Shown in pieces: positions 11,232 to 21,159 of a DNA stretch of 64,000 nt (position 1 is the stretch's first letter; each line of letters opens with the position of its first letter). The position numbers and the translations under genes were made by a program. The DNA comes from Carnegiea gigantea (lineage: Eukaryota > Streptophyta > Magnoliopsida > Caryophyllales > Cactaceae). Below the pieces are notes generated by a model. That model saw nothing but the letters and a program-made list of their open reading frames with translations, searched no databases and was not told the DNA's origin. The stretch is from positions 227,001-291,000 of the forward strand of contig JAKOGI010000144.1 of NCBI GenBank assembly GCA_029747015.1, in the 5' to 3' direction.

Positions 11232-11970
11232 TGTTAGAGTATGAAAGTGAGTGTTATCTTATCTATCGTTCTATGAGTTCAGCGGTAAGGAATGATGAAT
11301 TTTACCTACAAAGTTAGGGGTTCGAATCCTCCCACCGTCGCGGCGCTTGGGGAGGCATCCCATTGAGGAAACTCTCAGCTGAAGCCTTGTCCTTGGCTTG
11401 GGGTGAGCCCGACCCCCTGCCTAAAATTATTGAACCCAAAAAAAAATCTTAAATTGATAAAAATAAAAATAAAATAAAAAGAATATGAAAGTGAATGTTG
11501 TCCTATATTGACAAAATTGAAGGGCATGAGTGTGTATATAAGCTTATGAGTTACACCACTCATTGCCAATTAGTTTGGGTTGGAACCTCATTTGAGCTTA
11601 TATGTATGACTCTTTGTTAATTGCCCAATTAGTATAAAAATTTAAAGTGGTATCAAAGCGGGTTGCTCGATTTTGATTTACCGTCGCCCTCATTTGGTTA
11701 AAATTGTGTGCACGTGTTACGTAGCCCACACGTGAATGGGCGTGTTCGAGTATGAAAGTGGGTGTTATCCCACATTGATAAAAATAAAAAAGTAAAAAGA
11801 ATATGAAAGTGGGTGTGGTCTCACATTAACAAAATTGAAAGGCATGAGCGTGTATATATATAAGCTTGTAAGTTACTCCACTTATTGCTAATTGATTTTG
11901 GGTTGTAACCTCATTTGAGCTTATATGCATGACTTTTTATTAATTGCCTAATTAATATAAAAATTTTACA
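11232..11970 (+). mobile_element. TRIM (terminal-repeat retrotransposon in miniature), copy A, with SINE insertion
   Basis: Two direct LTRs (11232-11647, interrupted by a SINE, and 11743-11970) flank a 95-bp interior. The interior begins with a tRNA-Met-type primer-binding site (TGGTATCAAAGC at 11648) and ends beside the second LTR with a G-rich GGGCG tract. There is no coding sequence. Each LTR contains the phrase ATGAAAGTG(G/A)(G/A)TG twice about 70 bp apart. The flanks are gcgtt and gtatt, a possible 5-bp target duplication that differs by two transitions. A second copy of the same family lies at 21798-22337. Confidence 0.85.
11262..11445 (+). mobile_element. tRNA-derived SINE inside the first TRIM LTR
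   Basis: The element has an A-box-like GAGTTCAGCGGTAAG near 11275, a perfect B box GGTTCGAATCC at about 11320 and an A-run at its end. It is bounded by the direct repeat atctta (11256-11261 and 11446-11451). Removing it restores an LTR that lines up with the other TRIM LTRs, which gives its borders independently. Confidence 0.8.
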
Positions 11971-13777
11971 GTATTTTACTTAATTTATCGCTGCTAGTTC
12001 AATTAGTTGGTAAAATTTTTAGAAGTCATTATTCATTAGCATTTGATTTTGAATCCAACATAAATTGACATTTACATTTCTCTTTGTGCCCCCAAAATAT
12101 CACATTACGTTACCCAAAACGGATGAGTTGGTGTCGATGTCGCCTAAATATCAACCATAACTTCGATGCTGGCCAACCAATACGAAATCAACATATACAG
12201 AACTGAGGTTATCCAAAGCAAAGGTTAGGACTAGATGCAGCCTATGAACCTTACTCGTCATGCTCAAATTCTTCACCTGGTTTCTTCTGAGCATATTGAA
12301 AAGTTTTATGGTTCAGCTCAAGAGCCATTTGCAAGCCTTTTGGTGGAGCATGATGGACTGTCCATGGCTCTTATTAATCTTTATACAAAGATGCAAATAC
12401 TACAGCTACCAAATTACCTAGTCCATTCACGTAATTTAAGTGAATAGTCTAGTTTCTCTGTTACTATTTGGACTTGAAGATCACCTTCCTTACTTGAGGT
12501 AAGGCATGGAGTGGTCCAACTTGAGCTTGATCGATTTGAGTTTTCTTATGATCAACTTCCAAGTTGTCAACATGGTAATCCCATGAACCATGTCTTCTAT
12601 GGGTTTTGATACAGGTCAGAGCTTGGGGATTGTCATGTCATAGTATATTGCTCAGATTAATGTCGTCTCTCCTGCAATTTAGCCAAAGCTGCAAAGTCAA
12701 ATTCTTCCAGAGAAGTTTAGCAGGAATACATCATTTATTAAAGAACACTTCTATTCTCGTAAGTCCAAATATGTCCATGTATAATATTAAACTTACATGC
12801 CCACCGAGGTCGAAAAGGGTTAAACAAATTAGTTGGTAGTGTACATAAGTTTAGAAATTATCCTTAGACAATACGTTGTGATTTGAGATATGTCATTTGA
12901 TAATTATTATTAAACATAAATTCAATGAGAGTAGAAAAGAATATAGACTGTGAGGTATGAAAATTTTCTTGAAATTATGAATAATTCGAATAAATTAAAT
13001 CTACTACAACTATGTCAGAGTTACTCCTCTAAATTTACTGTATTTTTTCAAATTGACTAAAATTCTTATAGTTAGATTTTCAAATTTTCATAATTAACTA
13101 GTTTATATGGGGATCCATACTAATATTAGTTCTTTTTGTTATCATATGCTAGTATTAGTTATTTGCGCAATAAAGTAATGACAAGGTGATTTAAGTTTCT
13201 TTCGATAAATATTTAAAGTAAAGGTAATTTAAAATGAAATTTGTAAAATGAAAATTATCGGTAATCTTAGATTCTATGCAAATAATTATTTCATCGTAGC
13301 TAGCATCCAAAGTTTTTATGCTGGGGAGAAACTTTAATAATGAATTCAAGATACATCAACTTTTAGGGGTGAAATTTGTGCAAATGACCAGCCAATGTGA
13401 TACAATGACATTATATATCACATAGGAATATGATGATATTAAAAAGAATTATTATTATATACTCCTTTAGGTTTGAGTCCCTTACACAGTGAATCGAAAA
13501 GAGAATTGGCATTTAGCAACCCGCACGTTGTTATTGTTTAACCCACGTTACTTACATTTGATAATAACTTTTAAGATAAGGGGCGTTAAATTTTGATGTG
13601 AGTGAATTTAAACAATAATTAATATGTTTTCCCACATGCAACGTACCAGATGATTTTTGAGTTTTTGTCAGTAGTAAACATATATACAAAATAATAAAAC
13701 AACTAATAATATTTTATGTTGTGTATAGAAAAAAATTATTTTTTAAAAAAATAATAGTCTTTGAACTCAAAGTATAG
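11971..13777. other. Intergenic, AT-rich, no gene recognised
   Basis: 12230-12840 has longer plus-strand open stretches than the surroundings (for example 12235-12447, 70 codons) with several stops between them. They look like an old coding relic but match no family I recognise. The rest is AT-rich without clear structure. Confidence 0.5.
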
Positions 13778-13782
13778 TCATC

Positions 13783-14394
13783 TGTTAGGAATAAATGAAA
13801 TAATAGGATGTGACAATGCAACAGAATTCAACCAAGAACACAACGCAACAATGAAAAACAGGAATAAAGGACACAGAGAATTTTTACGTGGAAACCCAAT
13901 GTGGGAAAAAACCACGGACGGTGACAGCACACCGACAAATTTCACTATGAGCAGAGTGGTACACCACAATCACTTCAGTGATTAAGAGCAGAATTACAAT
14001 ACTCTCAATTGAATTCTCTCACAAATAACCTCACTCTCTCAATGTGTTTTCTATACTGGAGTGTTTTGAAACCTAGGCTTGACCCTCCTTTTATAGGGCC
14101 TGAAGAATAGGGTTTTCCCCTTCTTGGAAAAACCCTAGCCGCCGCAGAGGAGTCCTCCTTGAAGACAGAAACCCTAGCCGCATCCGAAAGAGGCGGCGAA
14201 AAGACACGTGGCACGACCGTGCCCCGTGGCACGGTCACCCCGTGTCACATGGCACGGCCGTGCCATATGGCACGGCACCCCCGTGCCAATTTTCTGTCCC
14301 GCTCGTCTTCGGCTCTTCGTCTTGGCACGCCCGTGTCTGTGCAGCATGGGCTCCCCGTGCCGATACTCGAGATTTTGGGCCATAAAACCCAACA
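13783..14394 (-). repeat. 3' LTR of the copia element
   Basis: 612 bp. On the minus strand it runs TGTTGGGTTTTATGG to ATTCCTAACA. It contains the U3 palindrome cluster at about 14205-14280 and a TATA box at 14087-14098. It follows the polypurine tract at the end of gag-pol. Confidence 0.95.
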
Positions 14395-14412
14395 ATCTCC
14401 ACCTTGGACCAA
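14395..14412 (-). promoter_or_regulatory. Polypurine tract of the copia element
   Basis: The minus strand reads CCAAGGTGGAGATT directly before the TGTTGGG start of the 3' LTR, the usual plant copia plus-strand primer. Confidence 0.85.
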
Positions 14413-14494
14413 AATCTCCAATCTTCAACTTTCCGTCGCCGTCGTCCACCCCTAAGGGTGTTGCCCCCCATGGGGCTATGCCCCGCAGGGCTTC

Positions 14495-17400
14495 TCAATG
14501 ACTGTGAACTCCCACTAAGTCCAAGCAATGCTCGAACTTAGCTGTAGGTAGTGGCTTTGTAAGCATGTCAGCAGGATTCTCTGAGGTGTGAACTTTCTTC
14601 ATCATTATTTCTCCTGCAGCAACTGTATCTCGTACATAATGATATTTGACGCTGATATGCTTGGTCTTCGAGTGGTAGGCATCATTCTTTATCAGATGTA
14701 TAGCACTCTGACTATCAGAATATACCACAGTAGCAGATTGTGGTATTCCAAGCTCCATTACCAGTCCCCTTAGCCAGGTAGCTTCCTTCACCCCTTCAGT
14801 GGCAGCAATATACTCAGCTTCTGTTGTGGACAGAGCTGCAATAGATTGTAAAGACGCTTTCCAAGAGATAGCGCCCCCACACATAGTAAAGATGTACCCA
14901 GATATGGACCTCCTCCTATCCAAATCACCAGCATAGTCAGAATCAACATACCCTACTACATCAGATGTAGCAACCTTGTTTCTATCAAATACCAGCCCTT
15001 TTCCCACAGTTCCCTTTACATACCGCAGGATCCATTTTACACCCTCCCAGTGATCCTTTCCAGGATTATGCATATATCTACTTACCACACTCACAGCATG
15101 TGATAAGTCTGGTCTGGTACAGACCATGGCATACATCAAACTCCCTACAGCACTGGAGTATGGTACATTGGACATTCTACCGATGTCCTCTTCTGTTTGC
15201 GGACAGCATTCCGCAGACAGTCTAAAATGTGCAGCAAGAGGGGTAGACACTGCCTTGCAGTCCCTCATATTGAACTTCCTTAATACCTTCTCAAGATATT
15301 TTTCTTGAGACAGGTATAATTTTCCCTCCTTTCGATCCCTGTGAATCTCCATGCCCAGTATCCTTTTAGCTGCACCTAAATCTTTCATTTCGAATTCCTT
15401 ACTGAGTTGAGATTTTAGCATGCTAATCAGGTTTTTATCTTTAGATGCAATTAGCATGTCATCAACATACAGTAGTAGATAGATAAAGGACCCATCACCA
15501 TATTGTCTAAAGTATACACAATTATCATATCTACTACGTATGTAACCATTATCAATCATAAACGTGTCAAAACGTTTATACCACTGCCTAGGAGCCTGCT
15601 TGAGTCCATACAAGGACTTTTTCAACTTACATACCATGTGTTCCTGATCAGGAACAGCAAACCCTTCAGGTTGCTTCATATATATCTCCTCTTCCAGCTC
15701 ACCATGCAGGAAGGCTGTTTTTACATCAAGCTGTTCCAACTCCAAGTTAAACAATATCACAATGGATAACAATAATCGAATAGAGGTGTGTCTGACTACA
15801 GGAGAGAAAACCTCATTGTAGTCTATACCTTCCCGTTGGTTGCAACCACGAACAACCAACCTTGCTTTCCACCTTGCATCCTCTACCCCAGGAATGCCCT
15901 CCTTCTTCTTGTATATCCATTTGGCAGTTAAGGCCCGTCGGCCTTTAGGCAGGTTACATAACTCCCAAGTCCCATTTTTCTGCAGACTTTCCATTTCTTC
16001 TTGCATAGCCAGAACCCAATTGGGTGAACTTGGGCAGGTGATGGCTTCAGTATAATTTGAAGGCTCAGTTCCTTCAGACACTTCCTCTGCAACTGAAAGT
16101 GCAAATGCTATCAGCCCTTCATCATCGTTGTACCGGGCCGGTCTCCTGATCTCCCTGCGAGGACGATCACGTGCTATAGAGTGCTCAACCTCCTCCTGAG
16201 GTTGTTTAGTGCTGATAGCCCCAGGCTCAGTGACCTGGACTTCCCTCATAGTTTCTTCAACAGCTCCACCTTGAGCTGTAGCAGTCTCCAGCTCCACCTC
16301 CATGCTGGTGTCTTGCTGAGTTCCTGCACCAGTAGAAGGAGCAGCAGCATTCTTTCCAGAAGATAATATATCAGACTCATTGAAAGTAACATCCCTACTT
16401 TGTATTACTTCCTTAGAATCAGGACACCACATACGATACCCCTTAGATTCACTAGCATACCCCAAAAACATACATTTAACTGCTCTAGGTGCTAGTTTGC
16501 CCTCATTTACATGAGCATACACAGGACACCCAAATACCCTGAGATTAGAGTAGTCAACAGGATTACCTGACCATACTTCTTCTGGAATCTGAAACTCAAT
16601 GGAGGAGTGTGGTGATCGATTCACCAGGTAGCAGGCCGTAGAAATGGCCTCAGCCCAAAACGCTTTGCGATCCCAAAGCCCAGCAGTTGAAAGCAAACAC
16701 CTTGCTCTCTCTAACAATGTCCTGTTAATTCGTTCTGCGACCCCATTCTGTTGTGGTTTCCCGACCAAGGTTTTATGCCTGGCTATGCCGTTTGCGGTGC
16801 AGAATTCTTCAAACTCAGATTCAACAAACTCCAGGCCATTATCAGTCCTGAGTTTCTTGATCCTTTTGCCAGTCTGGTTCTCAACCAGAGCCTTGAATTT
16901 CTTGAACATTGAGAATGTCTCGTTTTTCTGTCTCAAGAAATACACCCAAATTTTTCGTGAGAAATCATCAACAAATGTTAACATGTAACGCTTACCTCCC
17001 ATCGAAGGTACCTTAGAGGGACCCCACAAATCAGAATGGATGTAGTCCAGGACCCCCTGAGTACGGTGACTAGCCTTTGAGAAACTTACCCTTTTCTGTT
17101 TCCCAAATACACAGTGATCACAAAAATCCAACTTACCCGTACTTGCGTTACCAAGACAACCTTTCTTACCCAGAATGGTCATCCCTTTCTCACTCATATG
17201 GCCCAGCCTCATGTGCCATAACATTGTCTCATCTGCTGTACTTACCGCAGCTACTCCTGTAACTGTGGCTCCTTGCAGGATGTAGAGACTGCCCTGCCTC
17301 AGTCCCTTCATCATCACCATGGCTCCTTTAGCCACCTTTAGAGCTCCATTCTCCATGATGATTCTGCAACCATTAGACTCAAGAGTACCCAAAGAGATCA

Positions 17401-18517
17401 AGCAACGAGTCATATCAGGAATGTGACGCACTTTAGACAAGGTTCTAATAGTGCCATCATGGGTTTTAATCTGAACTGTACCTATCCCTGCAACCTTGCA
17501 TTCAGCATCGTTGCCCATAAGTACAACCCCAGACTCCACAGGTTCATAAGTTATAAACCAGTCCCTACGAGGACACATGTGGAACGTGCAACCAGAATCT
17601 AAAACCCAATTATCATTCACTCCTCTCCCAGAGGTGGTAGCTAAAGAAGTAGCAAGCAGTACATCCCCATCTGACTCAGACTCTACCACACAGTCAGCAG
17701 TAGCAGTTTTACCCTTTTCTTCAGTCTTGTTCTTTAACTTCCAACAATTAGCCTTTATGTGACCCAATTTTTTGCAAAAGTGGCAGGTTTTATTAGCATG
17801 AGGATTTCTCGATTTAGAACGGCTCTTCCTATTACCGTTTCCCTTCTTCTCAGTTGTCCTACCCCTAACTGCCAACCCTTCACCCTGGTCAGTATGAATG
17901 TCATGGTCAAACTTTTCTTTTGAAAGAAGGTTAGCCTTGACATCCTCAAACGATATAGTATCTGTGTTACTATACAGCATGATTTCTTTAAAGTGTTTAT
18001 ATGAAGGGGGTAGTGAGACAACAAGCAAGATGGCTTTATCCTCATCATCAATTTTTACATCCAGACTTTCCAAATCAACTAGAATTGAATTGAAATCATT
18101 CAGATGTTTCTGGACAGGCGTACCTTCAGCCATACGACAGGTGTACAACCTTTCTTTTAGCCTGATCTTATTGGCTAGACTCTTTGTCATATATAGTTCT
18201 TCTAGCCTAGCCCAAAGGTCAACAGCAGTTACCTTATCAAGAACCTCGCGGAGCACGTGAGGTGCCAGACATAGTTGTATGGCTGAAACTGCCTTCAGCT
18301 CCAGTTCCTCCCATTCCTCATTTGTCAACTTCCCACGCCTTTTCTGCTGATCCTCAGCCCACTTTTCATCCGTTGTGCCTGCGGGTTTAACGTGAGGCCC
18401 CTGCAGGACCTTCCACAGCCCGTGCTGGATGAGGACCGCCCTCATCTGCACCTTCCAGAGATTAAAGCTAATCTCCCCGTCGAATTTCTGTATGTCCACC
18501 TTCATAATTGAAGACAT
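14495..18517 (-). CDS. Copia Gag-Pol polyprotein, intact
   Basis: 1340 residues from the ATG at 18517; the frame is open to 18541 but without an earlier ATG. Order, counted from that ATG: UBN2-type Gag (about 10-190), a CCHC zinc knuckle ([14 protein letters not shown]), the aspartic protease [12 protein letters not shown], the pre-integrase zinc region (HMRLGHMS ... CDHCVFGKQ), the integrase core with HSDLWGP, LRTDNG and GVAERINR (D, D and E present), copia RT with YVDDML, and RNase H with [18 protein letters not shown] and VYSDSQSA. Integrase before RT defines Ty1/copia. No stop or frameshift is present and all catalytic residues I checked are there, so this copy could be autonomous. Confidence 0.97.
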   Translation of the reverse strand: MSSIMKVDIQKFDGEISFNLWKVQMRAVLIQHGLWKVLQGPHVKPAGTTDEKWAEDQQKRRGKLTNEEWEELELKAVSAIQLCLAPHVLREVLDKVTAVDLWARLEELYMTKSLANKIRLKERLYTCRMAEGTPVQKHLNDFNSILVDLESLDVKIDDEDKAILLVVSLPPSYKHFKEIMLYSNTDTISFEDVKANLLSKEKFDHDIHTDQGEGLAVRGRTTEKKGNGNRKSRSKSRNPHANKTCHFCKKLGHIKANCWKLKNKTEEKGKTATADCVVESESDGDVLLATSLATTSGRGVNDNWVLDSGCTFHMCPRRDWFITYEPVESGVVLMGNDAECKVAGIGTVQIKTHDGTIRTLSKVRHIPDMTRCLISLGTLESNGCRIIMENGALKVAKGAMVMMKGLRQGSLYILQGATVTGVAAVSTADETMLWHMRLGHMSEKGMTILGKKGCLGNASTGKLDFCDHCVFGKQKRVSFSKASHRTQGVLDYIHSDLWGPSKVPSMGGKRYMLTFVDDFSRKIWVYFLRQKNETFSMFKKFKALVENQTGKRIKKLRTDNGLEFVESEFEEFCTANGIARHKTLVGKPQQNGVAERINRTLLERARCLLSTAGLWDRKAFWAEAISTACYLVNRSPHSSIEFQIPEEVWSGNPVDYSNLRVFGCPVYAHVNEGKLAPRAVKCMFLGYASESKGYRMWCPDSKEVIQSRDVTFNESDILSSGKNAAAPSTGAGTQQDTSMEVELETATAQGGAVEETMREVQVTEPGAISTKQPQEEVEHSIARDRPRREIRRPARYNDDEGLIAFALSVAEEVSEGTEPSNYTEAITCPSSPNWVLAMQEEMESLQKNGTWELCNLPKGRRALTAKWIYKKKEGIPGVEDARWKARLVVRGCNQREGIDYNEVFSPVVRHTSIRLLLSIVILFNLELEQLDVKTAFLHGELEEEIYMKQPEGFAVPDQEHMVCKLKKSLYGLKQAPRQWYKRFDTFMIDNGYIRSRYDNCVYFRQYGDGSFIYLLLYVDDMLIASKDKNLISMLKSQLSKEFEMKDLGAAKRILGMEIHRDRKEGKLYLSQEKYLEKVLRKFNMRDCKAVSTPLAAHFRLSAECCPQTEEDIGRMSNVPYSSAVGSLMYAMVCTRPDLSHAVSVVSRYMHNPGKDHWEGVKWILRYVKGTVGKGLVFDRNKVATSDVVGYVDSDYAGDLDRRRSISGYIFTMCGGAISWKASLQSIAALSTTEAEYIAATEGVKEATWLRGLVMELGIPQSATVVYSDSQSAIHLIKNDAYHSKTKHISVKYHYVRDTVAAGEIMMKKVHTSENPADMLTKPLPTAKFEHCLDLVGVHSH

Positions 18518-18526
18518 CCTATAACC

Positions 18527-18540
18527 TCGCTCTGATACCA
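18527..18540 (-). promoter_or_regulatory. Primer-binding site of the copia element
   Basis: The minus strand reads TGGTATCAGAGC two to three bases inside the 5' LTR, the standard complement of the initiator-Met tRNA 3' end used by most plant copia elements. Confidence 0.9.
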
Positions 18541-18542
18541 CT

Positions 18543-19155
18543 TGTTAGGAATAAATGAAATAATAGGATGTGACAATGCAACAGAATTCAACCAAGAACA
18601 CAACGCAACAATGAAAAACAAGAATAAAGGACACAGAGAATTTTTACGTGGAAACCCAATGTGGGAAAAACCACGGACGGCGACAGCACACCGACAAATT
18701 TCACTATGAGCAGAGTGGTACACCACAATCACTTCAGTGATTAAGAGCAGAATTACAATACTCTCAATTGAATTCTCTCACAAATAACCTCACTCTCTCA
18801 ATGTGTTTTCTATACTGGAGTGTTTTGAAATCTAGGCTTGACCCTCCTTTTATAGGGCCTGAAGAATAGGGTTTTTTTCCCTTCTTGGAAAAACCCTAGC
18901 CGACGCAGAGGAGTCCTCCTTGAAGACAGAAACCCTAGCCGCATCCGAAAGAGGCGGCGAAAAGACACGTGGCACGACCGTGCCCCGTGGCACGGTCACC
19001 CCGTGTCACATGGCACGGCCGTGCCATATGGCACGGCACCCCAGTGCCAATTTTCTGTCCCGCTCGTCTTCGGCTCTTCGTCTTGGCACGCCCGTGTCTG
19101 TGCAGCATGGGCTCCCCGTGCCGATACTCGAGATTTTGGGCCATAAAACCCAACA
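18543..19155 (-). repeat. 5' LTR and promoter of the copia element
   Basis: 613 bp, about 99% identical to the 3' LTR. It carries the likely promoter: the minus-strand TATA box CCCTATAAAAGG at 18845-18856 and, about 150-190 bp upstream of it, the palindromic GTGCCA/TGGCAC cluster. Differences from the other LTR include single bases at the positions matching 13881, 13940 and 14091 regions and small indels in A- and T-runs. Confidence 0.95.
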
Positions 19156-19160
19156 TCATC

Positions 19161-19875
19161 AGGTCATACAAATTATAAGAAATCATTAAGCGGATATATT
19201 CTATGTATTAAAATAGATTATGGTTAATTTCAGTTGATTATATACCCACACACACTCTAGAAATACATACTGGACAATATAATGTCATATATTCTTACCC
19301 CCTCAATCAATATCTTTATTATGCATTAATTGTTTATATGATTGATTTTATTGAACAATCTTATGCTAAAATCTTTCTAATATAATGAATAAATTTTTTA
19401 TAAGAAAATATAATTAATAATTTTGGGTGTGACGCATTACTAACATATAATTAAGTATGGATTAAATTTTTTAAAAGGATAAATTATGTAAGAGTGACAT
19501 GCATCAAATTATCAGGATTTAGTAGGTTTTGTTTTATTTTTCTATATCCATGCAATGGATGGAAAATTTTTGAGTTTTTCCTGTCGTAATAGTTATATGC
19601 AAAAAGTATAGTAAATTATTTATGTGATTCATGTAACTTGTGAAAAAATTATTTGAGCTTATGTTAAAAAAGTACAATAATTTTTTAAAAGTTAAGTGTA
19701 AAACCCCCCTCCCATAATTATTTGTGAATGGAAAAAAATCAATTTATAATATCTTAGACTAAATGTAGATTTCCCACTTGCCTTTTTAAAAGTTAATTGG
19801 GTCTAATAGTTTTATGTTATTCATGGTTATTTATTATACATGTAATAAATCATTTGTGGCAAGATCGCATGGGTG

Positions 19876-19906
<31 letters not shown>

Positions 19907-20151
19907 AATAATAATAATAATAATAATAGAAATAGAAATCAACAATCTTTTGTTATTTCTTAATAGTTGTGTATTTATAGCAAATAGGATCATAATTATC
20001 ATAATAATGTATCTAATATCTCTAATATTCCTTAGCTATAATAGTGAAGATCTTTTATTGTTTATTATTTTAAATGAAAAAAAATAATTTATGTAGCTCG
20101 GAATTAAGTCTTAAATGAGGTTGGAAAAGTTCCTACTTTCCAAAAATTTGA
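19161..20151. other. Intergenic, AT-rich, with CAA/TAA microsatellite
   Basis: No gene is visible. 19875-19928 is a compound microsatellite, about nine CAA units followed by about nine TAA units. The rest is AT-rich. Confidence 0.6.
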
Positions 20152-20159
20152 CACGTGGC

Positions 20160-20730
20160 TAAGGGTGGCAATAGATCGGGTTCAGGTTGGGTGAACCATT
20201 ATACGCATCCATCATCCGCTTTAATTCGCTTCATTGAATCCACCAATGATCCACAAAAATCTAATCAAATCTCTCCATCCACTATCAGTGGGTAAAAACT
20301 GGTGGATCGGGTTGTAAATGGGTGATGAAAGTTTATGTGTAATATGTCAGCAAATTTAAACAAAAAAGTAAGCTTTGTCATTTGCAAGGTTTAAAAAAGA
20401 TATTTTAGGTATAACAAACGAATAAATATCATATTCATCATATTAATTTTGATGAAAATCATACAATTAACAATATAATTATCCAAAAAATGACTAAAAT
20501 TTAAAGGACAAAAATTAAAAGTCAACTAACTACAAATAGGAGATAAACAAGTGAATAACTGAGCGAGTAATGGATTGGGTGGCCGAACGGATGGAGCATC
20601 ACTCAGATCCAATCTAACCATCAAACTATCATCCATCATCTATCCATCATCATATATATCGGGTTTTCACCTGCTTTTTAGGCCGGGTGAAGTGGATATC
20701 CATCAGGCGCGAGTGCAATTGCAACCCCTA
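20160..20730. mobile_element. hAT-like MITE
   Basis: 571 bp without coding capacity. The left end TAAGGGTGGCAAT and the inverted right end TAGGGGTTGCAAT form a terminal inverted repeat of the TAGGGGTGGCAA type typical of plant hAT MITEs. The 8-bp flanks are cacgtggc (20152-20159) and cacatagc (20731-20738), identical except for two G-to-A transitions, the duplication length of hAT elements. Confidence 0.7.
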
Positions 20731-20774
20731 CACATAGCATATGCAAACTTTGGAGACAAGGTTTTGTTTTTATA

Positions 20775-20813
20775 TAGAGAGAGGGGGGGGAGAGCGAGAG
20801 AGAGAGAGAGAGA
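20775..20813 (+). repeat. GA microsatellite
   Basis: An imperfect run of GA units with a G8 tract inside it, just right of the hAT-like MITE. Confidence 0.9.
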
Positions 20814-21159
20814 TTTCAAGAATAGTAAATTATAAATAACATTACCTAAATGTAAAGGGAGTATATGATAATAATCCATACGGAAATGAAAATGTAAACT
20901 TTTTTCCCTTAGTCGACTATTATTGTTTACTGTTAGGGATAGTCATATATGTCTAATTTGATAAGCATTCTTTTTCGCCTTTTCGAGTGAGCATATTGTG
21001 GCTCATGTGAAAAACCGATGTCACCTTTAGTAAAGGAGTCTCAGCTGAACGAAGGAACTAGGTAACATTATTTCTGGACATCCGCGAGGTATTATCTCAC
21101 AGCAAATACCTAGATGTCGCTACCTTTGTAGGTCAATCTCGGGTTGGTCTCGTAGGCAG

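Larger units (their letters stand above)
13783..19155 (-). mobile_element. Complete, intact Ty1/copia retrotransposon
   Basis: The element is 5373 bp with LTRs 13783-14394 and 18543-19155, both with TG...CA ends. A perfect 5-bp target duplication, tcatc, sits at 13778-13782 and 19156-19160. It has a primer-binding site, one unbroken 1340-residue gag-pol frame and a polypurine tract. By eye the LTRs differ at five or six bases plus two small indels over 612 bp, about 1%, so the insertion is recent. Everything needed for transposition appears to be present; whether it is expressed cannot be read from the sequence. Confidence 0.97.

Noticed and set aside
11300..11340. A tRNA gene suggested by A- and B-box sequences.
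   Set aside because: No cloverleaf can be completed; the A-tail and target duplication show a SINE.
14159..14528. Several overlapping open frames on both strands in the copia LTR (rich in Ala-Arg-Pro-Cys-His).
   Set aside because: They come from the repeated GTGCCA/TGGCAC motif inside the LTR and recur in the other LTR; they lack a family and overlap each other in all frames.
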